64,000 nt of DNA from Paenibacillus sp. J2TS4 (GTDB taxonomy: Bacteria > Bacillota > Bacilli > Paenibacillales > NBRC-103111): contig NZ_BOSH01000003.1 of NCBI RefSeq assembly GCF_018403245.1, forward strand, positions 186,001 to 250,000, written 5' to 3'. Below the pieces are notes generated by a model. The model was given only the letters and a program-made list of their open reading frames with translations. It ran no database searches and had not been told where the DNA came from. Shown one piece after another: positions 27,683 through 37,000 of this stretch. Each line of letters opens with the position of its first letter. Within the stretch, counting starts at the first letter, position 1. Position numbers and translations under genes: made by a program.

Positions 27683-27917
27683 CGATACTAATCTAAAAGC
27701 GATTGTCCGAGTGTATTGCATCAAATTATCGATACTAATCTAATAGCGGTTGTCCGAGTGTATTGCATCAAAATATCGATACTAATCTAAGAGCGGTTGT
27801 CCGAGTATATTGCGTCAAATAGTCGTTACTAATCTAAAAGCGGTTGTCCAAGTTCATTGCATCAAACTGACGATATGAATTAATAGGGTTTGTCAAAGTG
27901 ATGAAAATAGTAGGTTG
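27683..27917. repeat. 47-bp tandem repeat array, five units
   Basis: Units start at 27683, 27730, 27777, 27824 and 27871, exactly 47 bp apart. The first four share CGATACTAATCTAA.AGCG, GTTGTCCGAGT and ATTGCATCAAA; the fifth is degenerate (CGATATGAATTAATAGGGTT). A further worn unit may precede them (27636-27682). Whole units are conserved, without unique spacers, so it is not a CRISPR. The rest of 27361-28035 holds the LexA box and nothing else recognised. Confidence 0.9.
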
Positions 27918-28035
27918 AGATATAGTAAGTCGCAAGAATGGCGGGACAAGTTGCAAATTGTGAACGGAACCTTTACTCTTATAAGGGAAATATATCTTTT
28001 TGTTCGGATCAAGGAAAGAGAACGGGGGATAAGGA

Positions 28036-28854
28036 ATGAATTCATCACGGCTGCTTTGGAGGACGTCAGGGTTGATTGCTGTTCTGTCTACCGTGTTGTT
28101 CTTGTTCGGCTTTGTGTATGCGGTCAAAGATATTTTGTTTCCGATCGCGGGGGAGCCTGTGGTGAACCGGGAAGATTTATCCGCTACGAATCCGTTGTTG
28201 TCTATGAATAAAATTCAAATCGTCGCGTTGGGCGATTCATTGACCAAGGGACAAGGGGACAGCACAGGAGAAGGATATGTAGGGAAAGTGAAATCCTGGC
28301 TGGAAAAAGAGACGAGCAAAGACGTTTTTGTGTGGAATTATGCCGTCGGGGGATTGCGGACCGACCAACTGCTGGACTACATAAACGGCTCCAACAGCGA
28401 GATTTCGCAATCGATCAAAAAGGCAAATCTGGTACTCATTACGATTGGCGGTAACGACTTGTTCCAATTCGGACTGAGCCAGTCCGTCGATTCCGACCCC
28501 GATTCATTGGAGATCGACTTCGATAATGTGACGGGACAGATGCCAATGGCGATGGAAGGGCTGGAACGGATCTTGTCCCAAACAGCGGAATTAAATCCCG
28601 AAGCCAGAATTATTTATGTCGGTTTATACCATCCTTTTCTTGATTACGATAGGGATGGCCAAGGCTCTCTCCTCCTGCAGGAATGGAATAATCACGCTAT
28701 TTCCCTCTCTTTGCGATACCCGAATTTGACAGTTGTTCCAACTTATGATTTATTTGAAACCTATTTAACTAAATATTTGGCGAGTGATCATTTTCACCCT
28801 AATGATGATGGATACCAGCGTATCGCTGAGCGTGTAATCCAGGTGCTTAATTAA
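28036..28854 (+). CDS. SGNH/GDSL-family hydrolase, membrane-anchored (YpmR-like)
   Basis: Extracytoplasmic esterase or lipase. A membrane helix at residues ~10-32 anchors the protein. Catalytic blocks are ALGDSLTKGQG (Ser nucleophile, ~66), GGLRTDQ (block II Gly), ITIGGNDLFQF (block III Asn) and DHFHPNDDGY (block V Asp-x-x-His, ~252). 272 residues, as in YpmR-type lipases. GGGGGATAAGGA precedes the ATG. An ABC transporter pair follows after 20 bp and is probably co-transcribed, a layout seen in other bacilli. Substrate unknown. Confidence 0.88.
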   Translation: MNSSRLLWRTSGLIAVLSTVLFLFGFVYAVKDILFPIAGEPVVNREDLSATNPLLSMNKIQIVALGDSLTKGQGDSTGEGYVGKVKSWLEKETSKDVFVWNYAVGGLRTDQLLDYINGSNSEISQSIKKANLVLITIGGNDLFQFGLSQSVDSDPDSLEIDFDNVTGQMPMAMEGLERILSQTAELNPEARIIYVGLYHPFLDYDRDGQGSLLLQEWNNHAISLSLRYPNLTVVPTYDLFETYLTKYLASDHFHPNDDGYQRIAERVIQVLN

Positions 28855-28874
28855 GCGGTTGAGGGGGAGAACGA

Positions 28875-29825
28875 ATGCCGGCGACGGAGCAAGTTCTGAC
28901 GGTTCGGAATTTAAAGAAAAAGATCCGGGGAAAATGGATCATTAAAGGAGTTTCTTTTGATATAAGGGCAGGGGAAGTATTTGGCTTTCTAGGACCCAAC
29001 GGTTCCGGTAAAACAACAACAATCCGTATGCTCGTCCGGCTGATCAAGCCGACGGAGGGAACCATTTCGGTCTGTGGAGTATCGATGAGCGAGAAACCGA
29101 CGGAAGCGTTGAAAAATATCGGCTGTATTGTAGAGAACCCCGAGCTTTACAGTTATTTGACCGGGTGGGAAAACCTCGAACATTTTGCCCGGATGCTGCC
29201 GGATATCTCCAGGGATCGGATTCAGCAGGTTGTGGAGATCGTCGGGATGGACAAGCGAATCCACGATAAAGTCAAAACATACTCGCTTGGAATGAGACAA
29301 CGGCTGGGCATCGCTCAAGCGTTGCTGGGACGCCCTAAGCTGCTAATTCTCGATGAACCGACAAACGGGCTGGACCCGCAGGGCATTAAAGAAATGAGAG
29401 AATTTATTCGCGAGCTGGCGTCTACCGGCTTAAGCGTCTTCGTCTCCAGTCATTTGCTAAGCGAAATTCAATTAATGTGTGACCGGGTAGCCATTATTAC
29501 TCAAGGCTCCGTCATTGCGGTGGGGGAAGTAGACGAGCTGATCGCCCAAACAGAAAACATTATCGTTTGGAAAGTAGACCGTTTCGCTGAGGCGAACGGA
29601 CTTTTCCAACAACAGGGGATCGCTACCGTCACAGAATGGTCGCGAGCTTATGAGACGGAAGGAAAGGGACCGGGGGAAATTGCTACTCACCTTACGGAGG
29701 AAGCGATACCCGGCGTTAATCAAATGCTCGTCGCTTCGGGAATCGGTGTGTCGGCCATTACTCATAAAATTCCAACGTTGGAAGATTTGTTCCTGCGGCT
29801 GACGGAGGGTGAACAGATTGGTTAG
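28875..29825 (+). CDS. ABC transporter ATP-binding protein (ABC-2 type)
   Basis: Cytoplasmic ATPase of a two-part exporter. Motifs: Walker A GFLGPNGSGKTT (~37-48), signature YSLGMRQRLGIAQAL (~138), Walker B LLILDEPTNGLDPQG (~158) and H-loop VFVSSHLLSEI. The C-terminal ~90 residues form the usual extension of this class. 316 residues. Preceded by GAGGGGGAG. It overlaps the permease gene by 8 bp. The family includes drug, antibiotic-peptide and unknown exporters; the SGNH hydrolase upstream does not settle the substrate. Confidence 0.9.
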   Translation: MPATEQVLTVRNLKKKIRGKWIIKGVSFDIRAGEVFGFLGPNGSGKTTTIRMLVRLIKPTEGTISVCGVSMSEKPTEALKNIGCIVENPELYSYLTGWENLEHFARMLPDISRDRIQQVVEIVGMDKRIHDKVKTYSLGMRQRLGIAQALLGRPKLLILDEPTNGLDPQGIKEMREFIRELASTGLSVFVSSHLLSEIQLMCDRVAIITQGSVIAVGEVDELIAQTENIIVWKVDRFAEANGLFQQQGIATVTEWSRAYETEGKGPGEIATHLTEEAIPGVNQMLVASGIGVSAITHKIPTLEDLFLRLTEGEQIG

Positions 29826-30810
29826 CCTGTATCCACTCGTACAGAATGAAACGATCAAGATGTTGAAAAAGCGCAGATTTCTCGTCGTCATCCTTATATT
29901 AGCGGTTCTCATTCCGATGTTTACCTATGCCCAGATGAAAGTGGCCGAAAATTATCGCAAGCAGTTCGGCACGGAAGATTGGCGGGTGACGACGCAGCAG
30001 CAGATTATCGATTATACGAATCGATTGAGCAGCAACCGGGTAGCCGAAGAATGGAAGAAGGTGCTGCGCATCGAAGTGCAGAGGCTGCAGTACGCGTTGG
30101 AGCAAAATGTAAACCCGCAATGGCCGAACGGGGTTACTTTTATGAGGGACTTTATGAAGAATTCGGTCGGCTTGTTCATTCCGCTGCTAATCGCTGTCAT
30201 TGCCTCCGATATTATTTCCTCGGAGCATTCGACCGGAACGATCAAGCTGTTGTTGACAAGACCGGTGCAAAGATGGAAAATTTTGATGAGCAAGTGGATA
30301 ACGCTGGTTTTGTTTGTCGGGCTTATTATTCTGTCCACCGGAATTTTATCGTATCTTATTTCGGGCTTTGTTTTTGGCTATACAGGATGGAATATGCCGG
30401 TGCTGGTCGGTTATCAGCTTGTTGGCGATGAATTAAACACCGATTTTGTTCACGCTATCCCCCAATGGCAATTTATACTAATGGAATTCGGGCTTGCCTG
30501 GTTCTCCTGTGTAATCGTTGCCTGCTTGTCGCTGATGGTTTCCGTTCTGGTTCGCAGCACGGCCGCCAGCATGGGGATCATGCTCGCGATGCTCATTGCC
30601 GGTACGATACTTACGAACATGGTATCCTCCTGGGAAAGCGCCAAATACTTGTTTATGGTAAACTTGGAGACGATCCATTATTTAACCGGCTCCTTGCCGC
30701 CCGTACCAGGCATGACGCTTACCTTTTCATTAATAACCTTGGCGGTATGGGGAGCGGCGGGACTGGCAATCGCTTTTATTGTTTTTACACGTAAGGATAT
30801 AATGAATTAG
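29818..30810 (+). CDS. ABC-2 type permease
   Basis: Membrane partner of the preceding ATPase. One N-terminal helix (FLVVILILAVLIPMFTY, ~18-35), a ~75-residue outer charged loop, then five or six helices; SDIISSEHSTGTIKLLLTRPVQR is the typical cytosolic ABC-2 motif before helix 3. TTG 29818 lies at good distance from GGAGG (29804-29808); a GTG at 29809 directly abuts that site and is less likely. Ends 65 bp before parE. Confidence 0.87.
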   Translation: MVSLYPLVQNETIKMLKKRRFLVVILILAVLIPMFTYAQMKVAENYRKQFGTEDWRVTTQQQIIDYTNRLSSNRVAEEWKKVLRIEVQRLQYALEQNVNPQWPNGVTFMRDFMKNSVGLFIPLLIAVIASDIISSEHSTGTIKLLLTRPVQRWKILMSKWITLVLFVGLIILSTGILSYLISGFVFGYTGWNMPVLVGYQLVGDELNTDFVHAIPQWQFILMEFGLAWFSCVIVACLSLMVSVLVRSTAASMGIMLAMLIAGTILTNMVSSWESAKYLFMVNLETIHYLTGSLPPVPGMTLTFSLITLAVWGAAGLAIAFIVFTRKDIMN

Positions 30811-30875
30811 AGCAAGAAGATTATAGCTGTCATTCTCAAAACGTCTTAGTTCACATTTCGTTAGGAGGCACATGA

Positions 30876-32855
30876 ATGGCCGAGCAGTTAAACTCGCTTA
30901 CGGAAGAAACTACAACACCGCGTACGGTTGATTACGGGGCGGATGATATACAAGTATTGGAAGGATTAACGGCTGTTCGCAAACGGCCGGGAATGTACAT
31001 AGGAAGCACCGGAACGTCCGGCTTGCATCACCTGGTGTGGGAAATTGTCGACAATGCCGTCGACGAGCATCTGGCTAAACATGGCACGCAGATTGAAATT
31101 ATTATCCATAAAAATCAATCGATTACGGTTCGTGACAACGGCCGGGGAATTCCGACGGCCATGCACAAGACGGGGGTCCCCACACCGCAAGTCGTCTTTA
31201 CGATGCTTCACGCGGGAGGCAAGTTTGGCGGAGCGGGCTACAAGAAATCCGGAGGCCTGCACGGTGTCGGAGCCTCGGTTACGAACGCTCTGTCTGAGTG
31301 GCTGGAGGTGGAAATTTATCGGGACGGTAAAATCCATAAACAACGCTTTGAATATTGGGTGGACGAGGATGGAAAAGAGCATGTCGGAGAACCGGTTACC
31401 GGACTGGAAGTGATTGGCACGACCAATCGGACGGGGACTAAGGTTTCGTTCATGCCGGATAAGCGTGTGTTCGCCAACGGAATTGGCGTTAGCTACGACA
31501 CATTGGCCGAGCGGCTTCAGGAAATTGCCTTCCTGAATTCCGGCTTGAAGGTAACGATTAAGGATGAGCGCAACGATAAAGCCGATCAGTTTGAATATGA
31601 TGGGGGGGCCAGTCAATTTGTTCAATTTTTGAACGAAGGGAAGACGGCCTTGCACGACGTCGTTCATTTTACCGGAGAGAAGGATGATATTGAGGTCGAG
31701 GTTGCGCTTCAGTATAATGACGGGTACACCGAGACGATCGTTTCATTCGTAAACTCCATCCCGACTAGAGGCGGAGGAACACACGAAACCGGGTTCAAGA
31801 CGGCCTACACCCGGGTTATGAACGAGTATGCCCGAAAGACGGCTATTCTGAAGGAGAAAGATAAAAATTTGGACGGGGCTGATCTGCGGGAAGGACTAAT
31901 GGCCGTCATTAACATTAAAATGAGCGACGTAGAATTTGTCGGTCAGACGAAGGACCAGTTAGGCAGTTCAGCGGCCAGAAGTACGGTAGACGCGATTGTC
32001 GCCGATAATATGGCGGTTTTTCTGGAGGAAAATCCGCAAGTCGCCCAGATGATGCTTAAAAAAGCGGTTCAATCCGCCAAAGCTCGAGAAGCGGCCCGCA
32101 AAGCCCGGGAAGAAGTGCGCTCGGGTAAAAAAGGCAGGAGTGAAAGCTCGAATTTGAACGGGAAGCTGACTCCGGCGCAATCCAAAGACTACGCCAATAA
32201 CGAGCTGTTTATCGTGGAGGGGGATTCCGCCGGCGGTTCGGCCAAGCAGGGCAGAGATTCGAAGTATCAAGCAATTCTTCCGCTTAAGGGTAAGCCGATG
32301 AATCCGGAAAAGGCCAAGCTGCCCGATATATTAAAGAACGATGAATACAGAGCGATCATATCCGCAATTGGGGCGGGAGTCGGCAGCGAATTCGAGCAGG
32401 ACGAGAGCAATTACGGCAAAATTATCATTATGACGGATGCCGATACAGACGGAGCTCATATCCAGGTGCTGCTTCTGACCTTCTTCTATCGCTATATGAA
32501 GCCGTTGATTGATTCGGGTAAAGTCTATATAGCCCAGCCGCCTTTATACAAGCTTACGAAGAAATCCGGGAAACAGACGGTGGAGAAATATGTCTTCAGC
32601 GATGAAGAGCTGCAGGAGCATATGAAGGTCATGGGCAAAAATGTTGAAATTCAACGCTATAAAGGTCTCGGGGAAATGAACCCTGAGCAGCTGTGGGATA
32701 CGACGATGAATCCGCAAAGCCGAACTCTGTTTCAAGTCATGATCGAGGACGCGGCCAAGGCTGAACGCCGGGTATCCACTTTGATGGGAGATAAGGTCGA
32801 TCCCCGTAAACGGTGGATTATCGAAAATGTGGATTTTACGGAATTTGAAGAATAG
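30876..32855 (+). CDS. parE: DNA topoisomerase IV subunit B
   Basis: ATPase subunit of the enzyme that unlinks daughter chromosomes. The GHKL ATPase domain (1-220) has WEIVDNAVDEHLAKHG, DNGRGIP and GLHGVGASVTNALS; the transducer follows; the TOPRIM domain has EGDSAGGSAKQGRD and MTDADTDGAH; the C-terminus has RYKGLGEMNPEQLW. Assigned as ParE and not GyrB because parC follows 14 bp later and the protein has the shortened ParE-type N-terminus context. 659 residues. TTAGGAGG precedes the ATG at 30876. Confidence 0.95.
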   Translation: MAEQLNSLTEETTTPRTVDYGADDIQVLEGLTAVRKRPGMYIGSTGTSGLHHLVWEIVDNAVDEHLAKHGTQIEIIIHKNQSITVRDNGRGIPTAMHKTGVPTPQVVFTMLHAGGKFGGAGYKKSGGLHGVGASVTNALSEWLEVEIYRDGKIHKQRFEYWVDEDGKEHVGEPVTGLEVIGTTNRTGTKVSFMPDKRVFANGIGVSYDTLAERLQEIAFLNSGLKVTIKDERNDKADQFEYDGGASQFVQFLNEGKTALHDVVHFTGEKDDIEVEVALQYNDGYTETIVSFVNSIPTRGGGTHETGFKTAYTRVMNEYARKTAILKEKDKNLDGADLREGLMAVINIKMSDVEFVGQTKDQLGSSAARSTVDAIVADNMAVFLEENPQVAQMMLKKAVQSAKAREAARKAREEVRSGKKGRSESSNLNGKLTPAQSKDYANNELFIVEGDSAGGSAKQGRDSKYQAILPLKGKPMNPEKAKLPDILKNDEYRAIISAIGAGVGSEFEQDESNYGKIIIMTDADTDGAHIQVLLLTFFYRYMKPLIDSGKVYIAQPPLYKLTKKSGKQTVEKYVFSDEELQEHMKVMGKNVEIQRYKGLGEMNPEQLWDTTMNPQSRTLFQVMIEDAAKAERRVSTLMGDKVDPRKRWIIENVDFTEFEE

Positions 32856-32869
32856 AGGGGACAGACGCC

Positions 32870-35332
32870 ATGAGTACGCTGGAGCAATTTTTACCTGCCT
32901 TTTTAGAAGATGTGATGGGGGACCGGTTCGGCCGCTATTCCAAATACATCATTCAAGACCGGGCGATTCCGGACGTTCGTGACGGACTGAAGCCGGTTCA
33001 GCGACGTATTCTGTATTCGATGTATGAGGCTGGCAACACACCGGATAAGCCTTACCGCAAATCGGCCAAAACGGTCGGAGACGTCATGGGAAACTACCAT
33101 CCACACGGGGATTCTTCGATTTACGAAGGGATGGCCCGAATGGCCCAGTCTTGGAAGATGGGGCATGTGCTTATCGACGGACATGGAAACTGGGGCTCCC
33201 AGGACGATGACCCTCCGGCGGCCATGCGTTATACGGAGGCACGGTTGTCGCCGATCGCTATGGAGATTCTGAGGGACATAGAGAAACGAACCGTCCAGTT
33301 TAAGGATAACTTTGACAATACAGCCAAAGAACCGGTCGTATTGCCTTCGCGTTTTCCTAATTTACTGGTTAACGGAGTGAGTGGGATCTCCTCCGGATTT
33401 GCTACGGAAATTCCAACTCACAATTTGCGCGAGGTGATCGATGCCTGTATAGCTATTATGGACGACCCGGAGATGAGCCTGGAGCAATTAATGCAGGTTG
33501 TCAAAGGTCCGGACTTTCCAACCGGCGGCATTATTATGGGGGAGGAAGGAATCCGTGAGGCTTACCGGACGGGCAAGGGACGGATTTATTTGCGCGCCAA
33601 GACGACTATTGAAGATTTGCGGGGTGGAAAGCAGCAAATCGTTATCTCGGAAATTCCTTATCAAGTCGTAAAGTCCCGCCTGGTAACCGCTATGGAAAAT
33701 ATTCGGCTGGAGAAAAAAGTCGAGGGGATTGCGGAGGTTCGGGACGAAAGCGGCCGCAACGGGCTGCGAATTGTCGTCGAGCTGCGGAAAGAGGCTGATG
33801 CTCAAGGCATCCTCGCCTACTTGTTAAAACGAACCGATCTTCAGGTGACCTATAACTTCAACATGGTGGCCATCGTTAACAAAACCCCTCAGCAGCTTGG
33901 CTTGAAGCAGATGTTCGAGGCTTATATCGCTCACCAGAAAGAAGTGGTAACCTATCGCACCCAGTACGATCTGGAGAAGGCGGAAGATCGGGCTCATGTC
34001 GTCGAGGGACTCGCCAAAGCGCTGAATATTTTGGACGAAGTCATCGCTACAATTAAAGCTTCCAAAAACCGCCAGGACGCCCAGAAAAACTTAGTCGAAC
34101 AGTATAGTTTCACGGAAAGACAAGCCGATGCCATCTTAACGCTTCAGTTGTACAGGCTGACTAACTTGGAAATCACCTCGCTGGAGAAGGAATTGAAGGA
34201 TGTTCGCAAAACGATCGATTATTTGCGGTCCATTCTGTCCAGCGAGCGAAAGCTGCTGAAGGTGATTAAAGATGAACTGATTGAAATTCGCGATCGATAT
34301 GGAATAGATAGACGATCGGAAATCCAGGGGGAAATCGAAGAGATCAAGGTCAATCTCGAGGTCATGGTAGCGGCCGAGGATGTGTTTGTCGCTTTGTCCA
34401 ACGAAGGATATGTGAAGCGAACGAGCAAGCTTTCCTTTACGAGATCGGGCGGCGAAATCGACAATACCGGTCTCAAGGAAGGGGATTTCCTGCGCTTCGT
34501 GCTCGATGTCAATACGATTGAGAGTCTGTTGATATTTACATCAAAGGGTCAATATTATTTACTGCCGGTGCATCAGATTCCGGAGTACAGATGGAAAGAG
34601 AACGGAACGGCGATCGTCAACATTATACCGATTGCGAAGGAAGACCGGATTGTTTCCGTCATTCCGGTAAAAGATTTTGAAGAGCCCGGAAAGTCGGTCG
34701 TCTTTGTCACTCGCAAGGCGCAGGTGAAGAGAACGGAGCTGAAAGAGTATTTCACCAACCGTTCCAACGGGATCATTGCCTGCAAAGTAGCGGAGCAGGA
34801 TGAGATCATTGAGGTTCAACTGTCGGATAACCAGAAAGACATGTTGCTGGTTACGAAAAATGGCATGTGCATCCGATTCATGGAAGATGAAATCAATAGC
34901 ATGGGCCGGGCCGCCGGAGGAGTCCGGGGAATTCAGTTAAAGGATGACGATGAAATCGTCGCCGCTGAATGGGTAAAAGGAGAGGAAGGAGAAGTGTTGG
35001 TTATCTCCGATCTGGGATACGCTAAACGTTCTCTTTTGCTCGATTATCCGGTGCAGGGCCGCGGAGGCCGCGGTGTGTTCACTTTTGAGTTCAAGGACGG
35101 CAAGCGGGTTCGATCGAACGGCTCGGTCATTATGGGGGCTTTTGCGGTTAAAGAAGAATATGAAATACTGACAGTCCTGTCCGAAGGCGACAAGCATCTA
35201 GTCTCGACGGAGATGGCGCCCATCGAGGAGCGCAAATCCACTGGAAAATCGCTTGTACCGGCGACGAAGGCGAATCGGATCGAATATGTCGGCAGAAGAG
35301 CGGTCATTGAAGAAGCTCCCAAAAAGCTGTAA
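32870..35332 (+). CDS. parC: DNA topoisomerase IV subunit A
   Basis: DNA-cleaving subunit of topoisomerase IV, co-transcribed with parE. The breakage-reunion domain includes HPHGDSSIYEGM and the catalytic Tyr 121 in AAMRYTEARLS. The residues linked to quinolone resistance (Ser82 and Glu86 here, matching E. coli Ser80 and Glu84) are the sensitive types. The C-terminal third carries beta-pinwheel repeats (e.g. GYVKRTSKLSFTRSGG, GYAKRSLLLDYPVQGRGGRG). 820 residues, normal for Gram-positive ParC (GrlA). GAGGGGAC lies upstream of the ATG. Confidence 0.95.
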   Translation: MSTLEQFLPAFLEDVMGDRFGRYSKYIIQDRAIPDVRDGLKPVQRRILYSMYEAGNTPDKPYRKSAKTVGDVMGNYHPHGDSSIYEGMARMAQSWKMGHVLIDGHGNWGSQDDDPPAAMRYTEARLSPIAMEILRDIEKRTVQFKDNFDNTAKEPVVLPSRFPNLLVNGVSGISSGFATEIPTHNLREVIDACIAIMDDPEMSLEQLMQVVKGPDFPTGGIIMGEEGIREAYRTGKGRIYLRAKTTIEDLRGGKQQIVISEIPYQVVKSRLVTAMENIRLEKKVEGIAEVRDESGRNGLRIVVELRKEADAQGILAYLLKRTDLQVTYNFNMVAIVNKTPQQLGLKQMFEAYIAHQKEVVTYRTQYDLEKAEDRAHVVEGLAKALNILDEVIATIKASKNRQDAQKNLVEQYSFTERQADAILTLQLYRLTNLEITSLEKELKDVRKTIDYLRSILSSERKLLKVIKDELIEIRDRYGIDRRSEIQGEIEEIKVNLEVMVAAEDVFVALSNEGYVKRTSKLSFTRSGGEIDNTGLKEGDFLRFVLDVNTIESLLIFTSKGQYYLLPVHQIPEYRWKENGTAIVNIIPIAKEDRIVSVIPVKDFEEPGKSVVFVTRKAQVKRTELKEYFTNRSNGIIACKVAEQDEIIEVQLSDNQKDMLLVTKNGMCIRFMEDEINSMGRAAGGVRGIQLKDDDEIVAAEWVKGEEGEVLVISDLGYAKRSLLLDYPVQGRGGRGVFTFEFKDGKRVRSNGSVIMGAFAVKEEYEILTVLSEGDKHLVSTEMAPIEERKSTGKSLVPATKANRIEYVGRRAVIEEAPKKL

Positions 35333-35464
35333 CTAATGCTTCATTCGTCAAAAAAATCAAGTCTATCCTAATGGATCCCGCGTCTGGATGGAAGAACAAG
35401 CCAGTAACATGTGGATCAGCCTGTCCTGATGGACCGAGCCTGAAATGATGCAGGCCCAACTATA

Positions 35465-35635
35465 CTAGTCGTAGCCGATAGACGGCGGATCGATTTTTTC
35501 TAGCAAATGGAGTGCAATTTCCAAAACGGCCCAAGCTGGCATTGGTTCTTCTAACCTGTCCTGCCAGCGAGGGTCGTTTATTAATCCTTCCTTCAAAGCG
35601 CGAATAACGATTTCCTGCTTCATTTGGCTATCCAT
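35465..35635 (-). CDS. Small protein of unknown function (56 residues)
   Basis: A short frame on the minus strand starts ATG at 35635 behind a strong GAAGGGGGAAG site and ends TAG at 35465. It reads MDSQMKQEIVIRALKEGL, then INDPRWQDRLEE, PMPAWAVLEIALHLLEK and IDPPSIGYD: an amphipathic, acidic, helix-rich peptide with two Trp. No signal peptide. It is the only coding candidate in the 523-bp gap between parC and the MarR gene. The good ribosome site and balanced composition suggest a real gene; family not recognised. Confidence 0.55.
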   Translation of the reverse strand: MDSQMKQEIVIRALKEGLINDPRWQDRLEEPMPAWAVLEIALHLLEKIDPPSIGYD

Positions 35636-35855
35636 GTCGCTTCCCCCTTCCTAATCAATCAAAACAGGGTGAAATTCTACAGGATTTGATCGTCTGGTCA
35701 CCCGCCTATTTTATGTGTATGTTGAAAGTCGTCAAAAGTTACATATTTGCATCGATTAATGTCATAAAGTATTAATCGGCTTAACCTTTAAATCGACATT
35801 CGCTCAGTGCTATAATGGGGACAAATCAACAGGAAATCGGAGGGATTTTAACGTT

Positions 35856-36266
35856 ATGTATACAAATGACTTTGCCAGGCTGTGGTTCAAGCTGTCCCGG
35901 GATCTGAAGAATCATATGGAGATTGGACTGGCTCCAACATTGACCGAAGGACAATTGAATGTTCTTGAGCTGCTCCATGACCAAGACCGGATGAAGCCTT
36001 CGGATTTCATTGCTCATTTGGAGACGACCCCAGCGGCTATTACGACTCTGCTGGACCGGATGGAGAAAGGCGGCCTGATCGTCCGCGAACGGGACAGTCA
36101 TGACCGCCGGATTGTATGGGTTAAGCCGACCGATAAAGGCAGAGAGGAATGCGCAAGGGGGATAGAGCTTCGGGAGCAATTTCTGCAAATGCATTTGGAC
36201 CGGATTTCTTCACATAATCAACAACTGCTGGTCTATTTGCTCGGCAAAGTGGCCAATGCTTCCTAA
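35856..36266 (+). CDS. MarR-family transcriptional regulator
   Basis: Dimeric winged-helix DNA-binding protein. The central wHTH spans ~30-100: LTEGQLNVLELLHD, MKPSDFIAHLETTPAAITTLLDRMEKGGLIVRERDSHDRR, with the wing DRRIVWVKPTDKG. Terminal helices (1-25; 105-136) would form the dimer interface. 136 residues. TCGGAGGG precedes the start. It is monocistronic and converges on the pseudouridine synthase gene, with only 8 bp between stop codons; a CCTAAA/TTTAGG stem overlaps both ends. Ligand and targets unknown. Confidence 0.9.
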   Translation: MYTNDFARLWFKLSRDLKNHMEIGLAPTLTEGQLNVLELLHDQDRMKPSDFIAHLETTPAAITTLLDRMEKGGLIVRERDSHDRRIVWVKPTDKGREECARGIELREQFLQMHLDRISSHNQQLLVYLLGKVANAS

Positions 36267-36274
36267 ATTTCAGT

Positions 36275-37000
36275 TTAGGGACCTTTGAAATGGAGAGCCA
36301 GCTCATTCTCCCAATTCGTCCACGGAAAGGTTTGCGGAGGCGCGCAGGTGAATGTGACTATTTCTCGCTTTACCGGATGCTCAAAGGACAACCGTGAAGA
36401 CCAGAGGGCTATTTGCTGCCCCGGACGGTTCCGTCCCTGTCCGTAACGTTGGTCCCCGTATAAGGGGCAGCCTTCAGTCGCCATCTGCACCCGAATTTGG
36501 TGAGGGCGGCCGGTAAGCAGATGAATCTCTACCAGACTCAACCCTTCCGCGGAACGAATGACCGAATAATCGAGAATGGCTTCCTTGGCGCCATCCTTTC
36601 CTTTAGGCACGGAATAAACCGTATTGGTTTTGCTGTCCTTGCGCAAATAATGAATCAGACGGCCGCGGGAAGCCTTGGGAGTCCCGTGTACGACGGCCAA
36701 GTAGCTTTTGTCCAGCTTCCGCGTCCGGATAATATCGGACAAGCGTGAGGCGGCTTTGGATGTTTTGGCGAACACCATGACCCCGCCGACAGGCCGATCC
36801 AATCGATGTACGAGTCCGAGAAAGACGTTGCCCGGCTTTTGATAACGGACCTTGATATCCTGTTTGAGCACCGACAGCAGGTCCGGATCTTTGGAATCGT
36901 CCTCCTGGGTTGGCATATTGACGGGCTTGACTACGACCAGAACATGGTTATCCTCATAGAGGATAGGAATGTTAGAACGGTTAGAGCTGTTCATCATCAT
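36275..37000 (-). CDS. RluA-family pseudouridine synthase
   Basis: Converts uridine to pseudouridine in rRNA or tRNA. The catalytic Asp lies in the hallmark LVHRLDRPVGGVMVFAKT. Other blocks are ILYEDNHVLVVVKPVNMPTQ near the start and the later LLTGRPHQIRVQMATEGCPLYGDQRYG. There is no N-terminal S4 domain, so it is a short RluA type (241 residues). The start is the ATG at 37000, which overlaps the stop of the upstream methyltransferase (ATGA) and follows GGGAAG. Two rRNA-modification-type genes are therefore coupled. Confidence 0.92.
   Translation of the reverse strand: MMMNSSNRSNIPILYEDNHVLVVVKPVNMPTQEDDSKDPDLLSVLKQDIKVRYQKPGNVFLGLVHRLDRPVGGVMVFAKTSKAASRLSDIIRTRKLDKSYLAVVHGTPKASRGRLIHYLRKDSKTNTVYSVPKGKDGAKEAILDYSVIRSAEGLSLVEIHLLTGRPHQIRVQMATEGCPLYGDQRYGQGRNRPGQQIALWSSRLSFEHPVKREIVTFTCAPPQTFPWTNWENELALHFKGP

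Noticed and set aside
27683..27917. Possible CRISPR array (47-bp period)
   Set aside because: The full unit is repeated without variable spacers, the array decays at the ends, and no cas gene lies in the window.
26200..28000. Terminal inverted repeats and target duplication around the IS1595-like gene
   Set aside because: No matching ends were found within several hundred bases on either side, so an active insertion sequence is not called.
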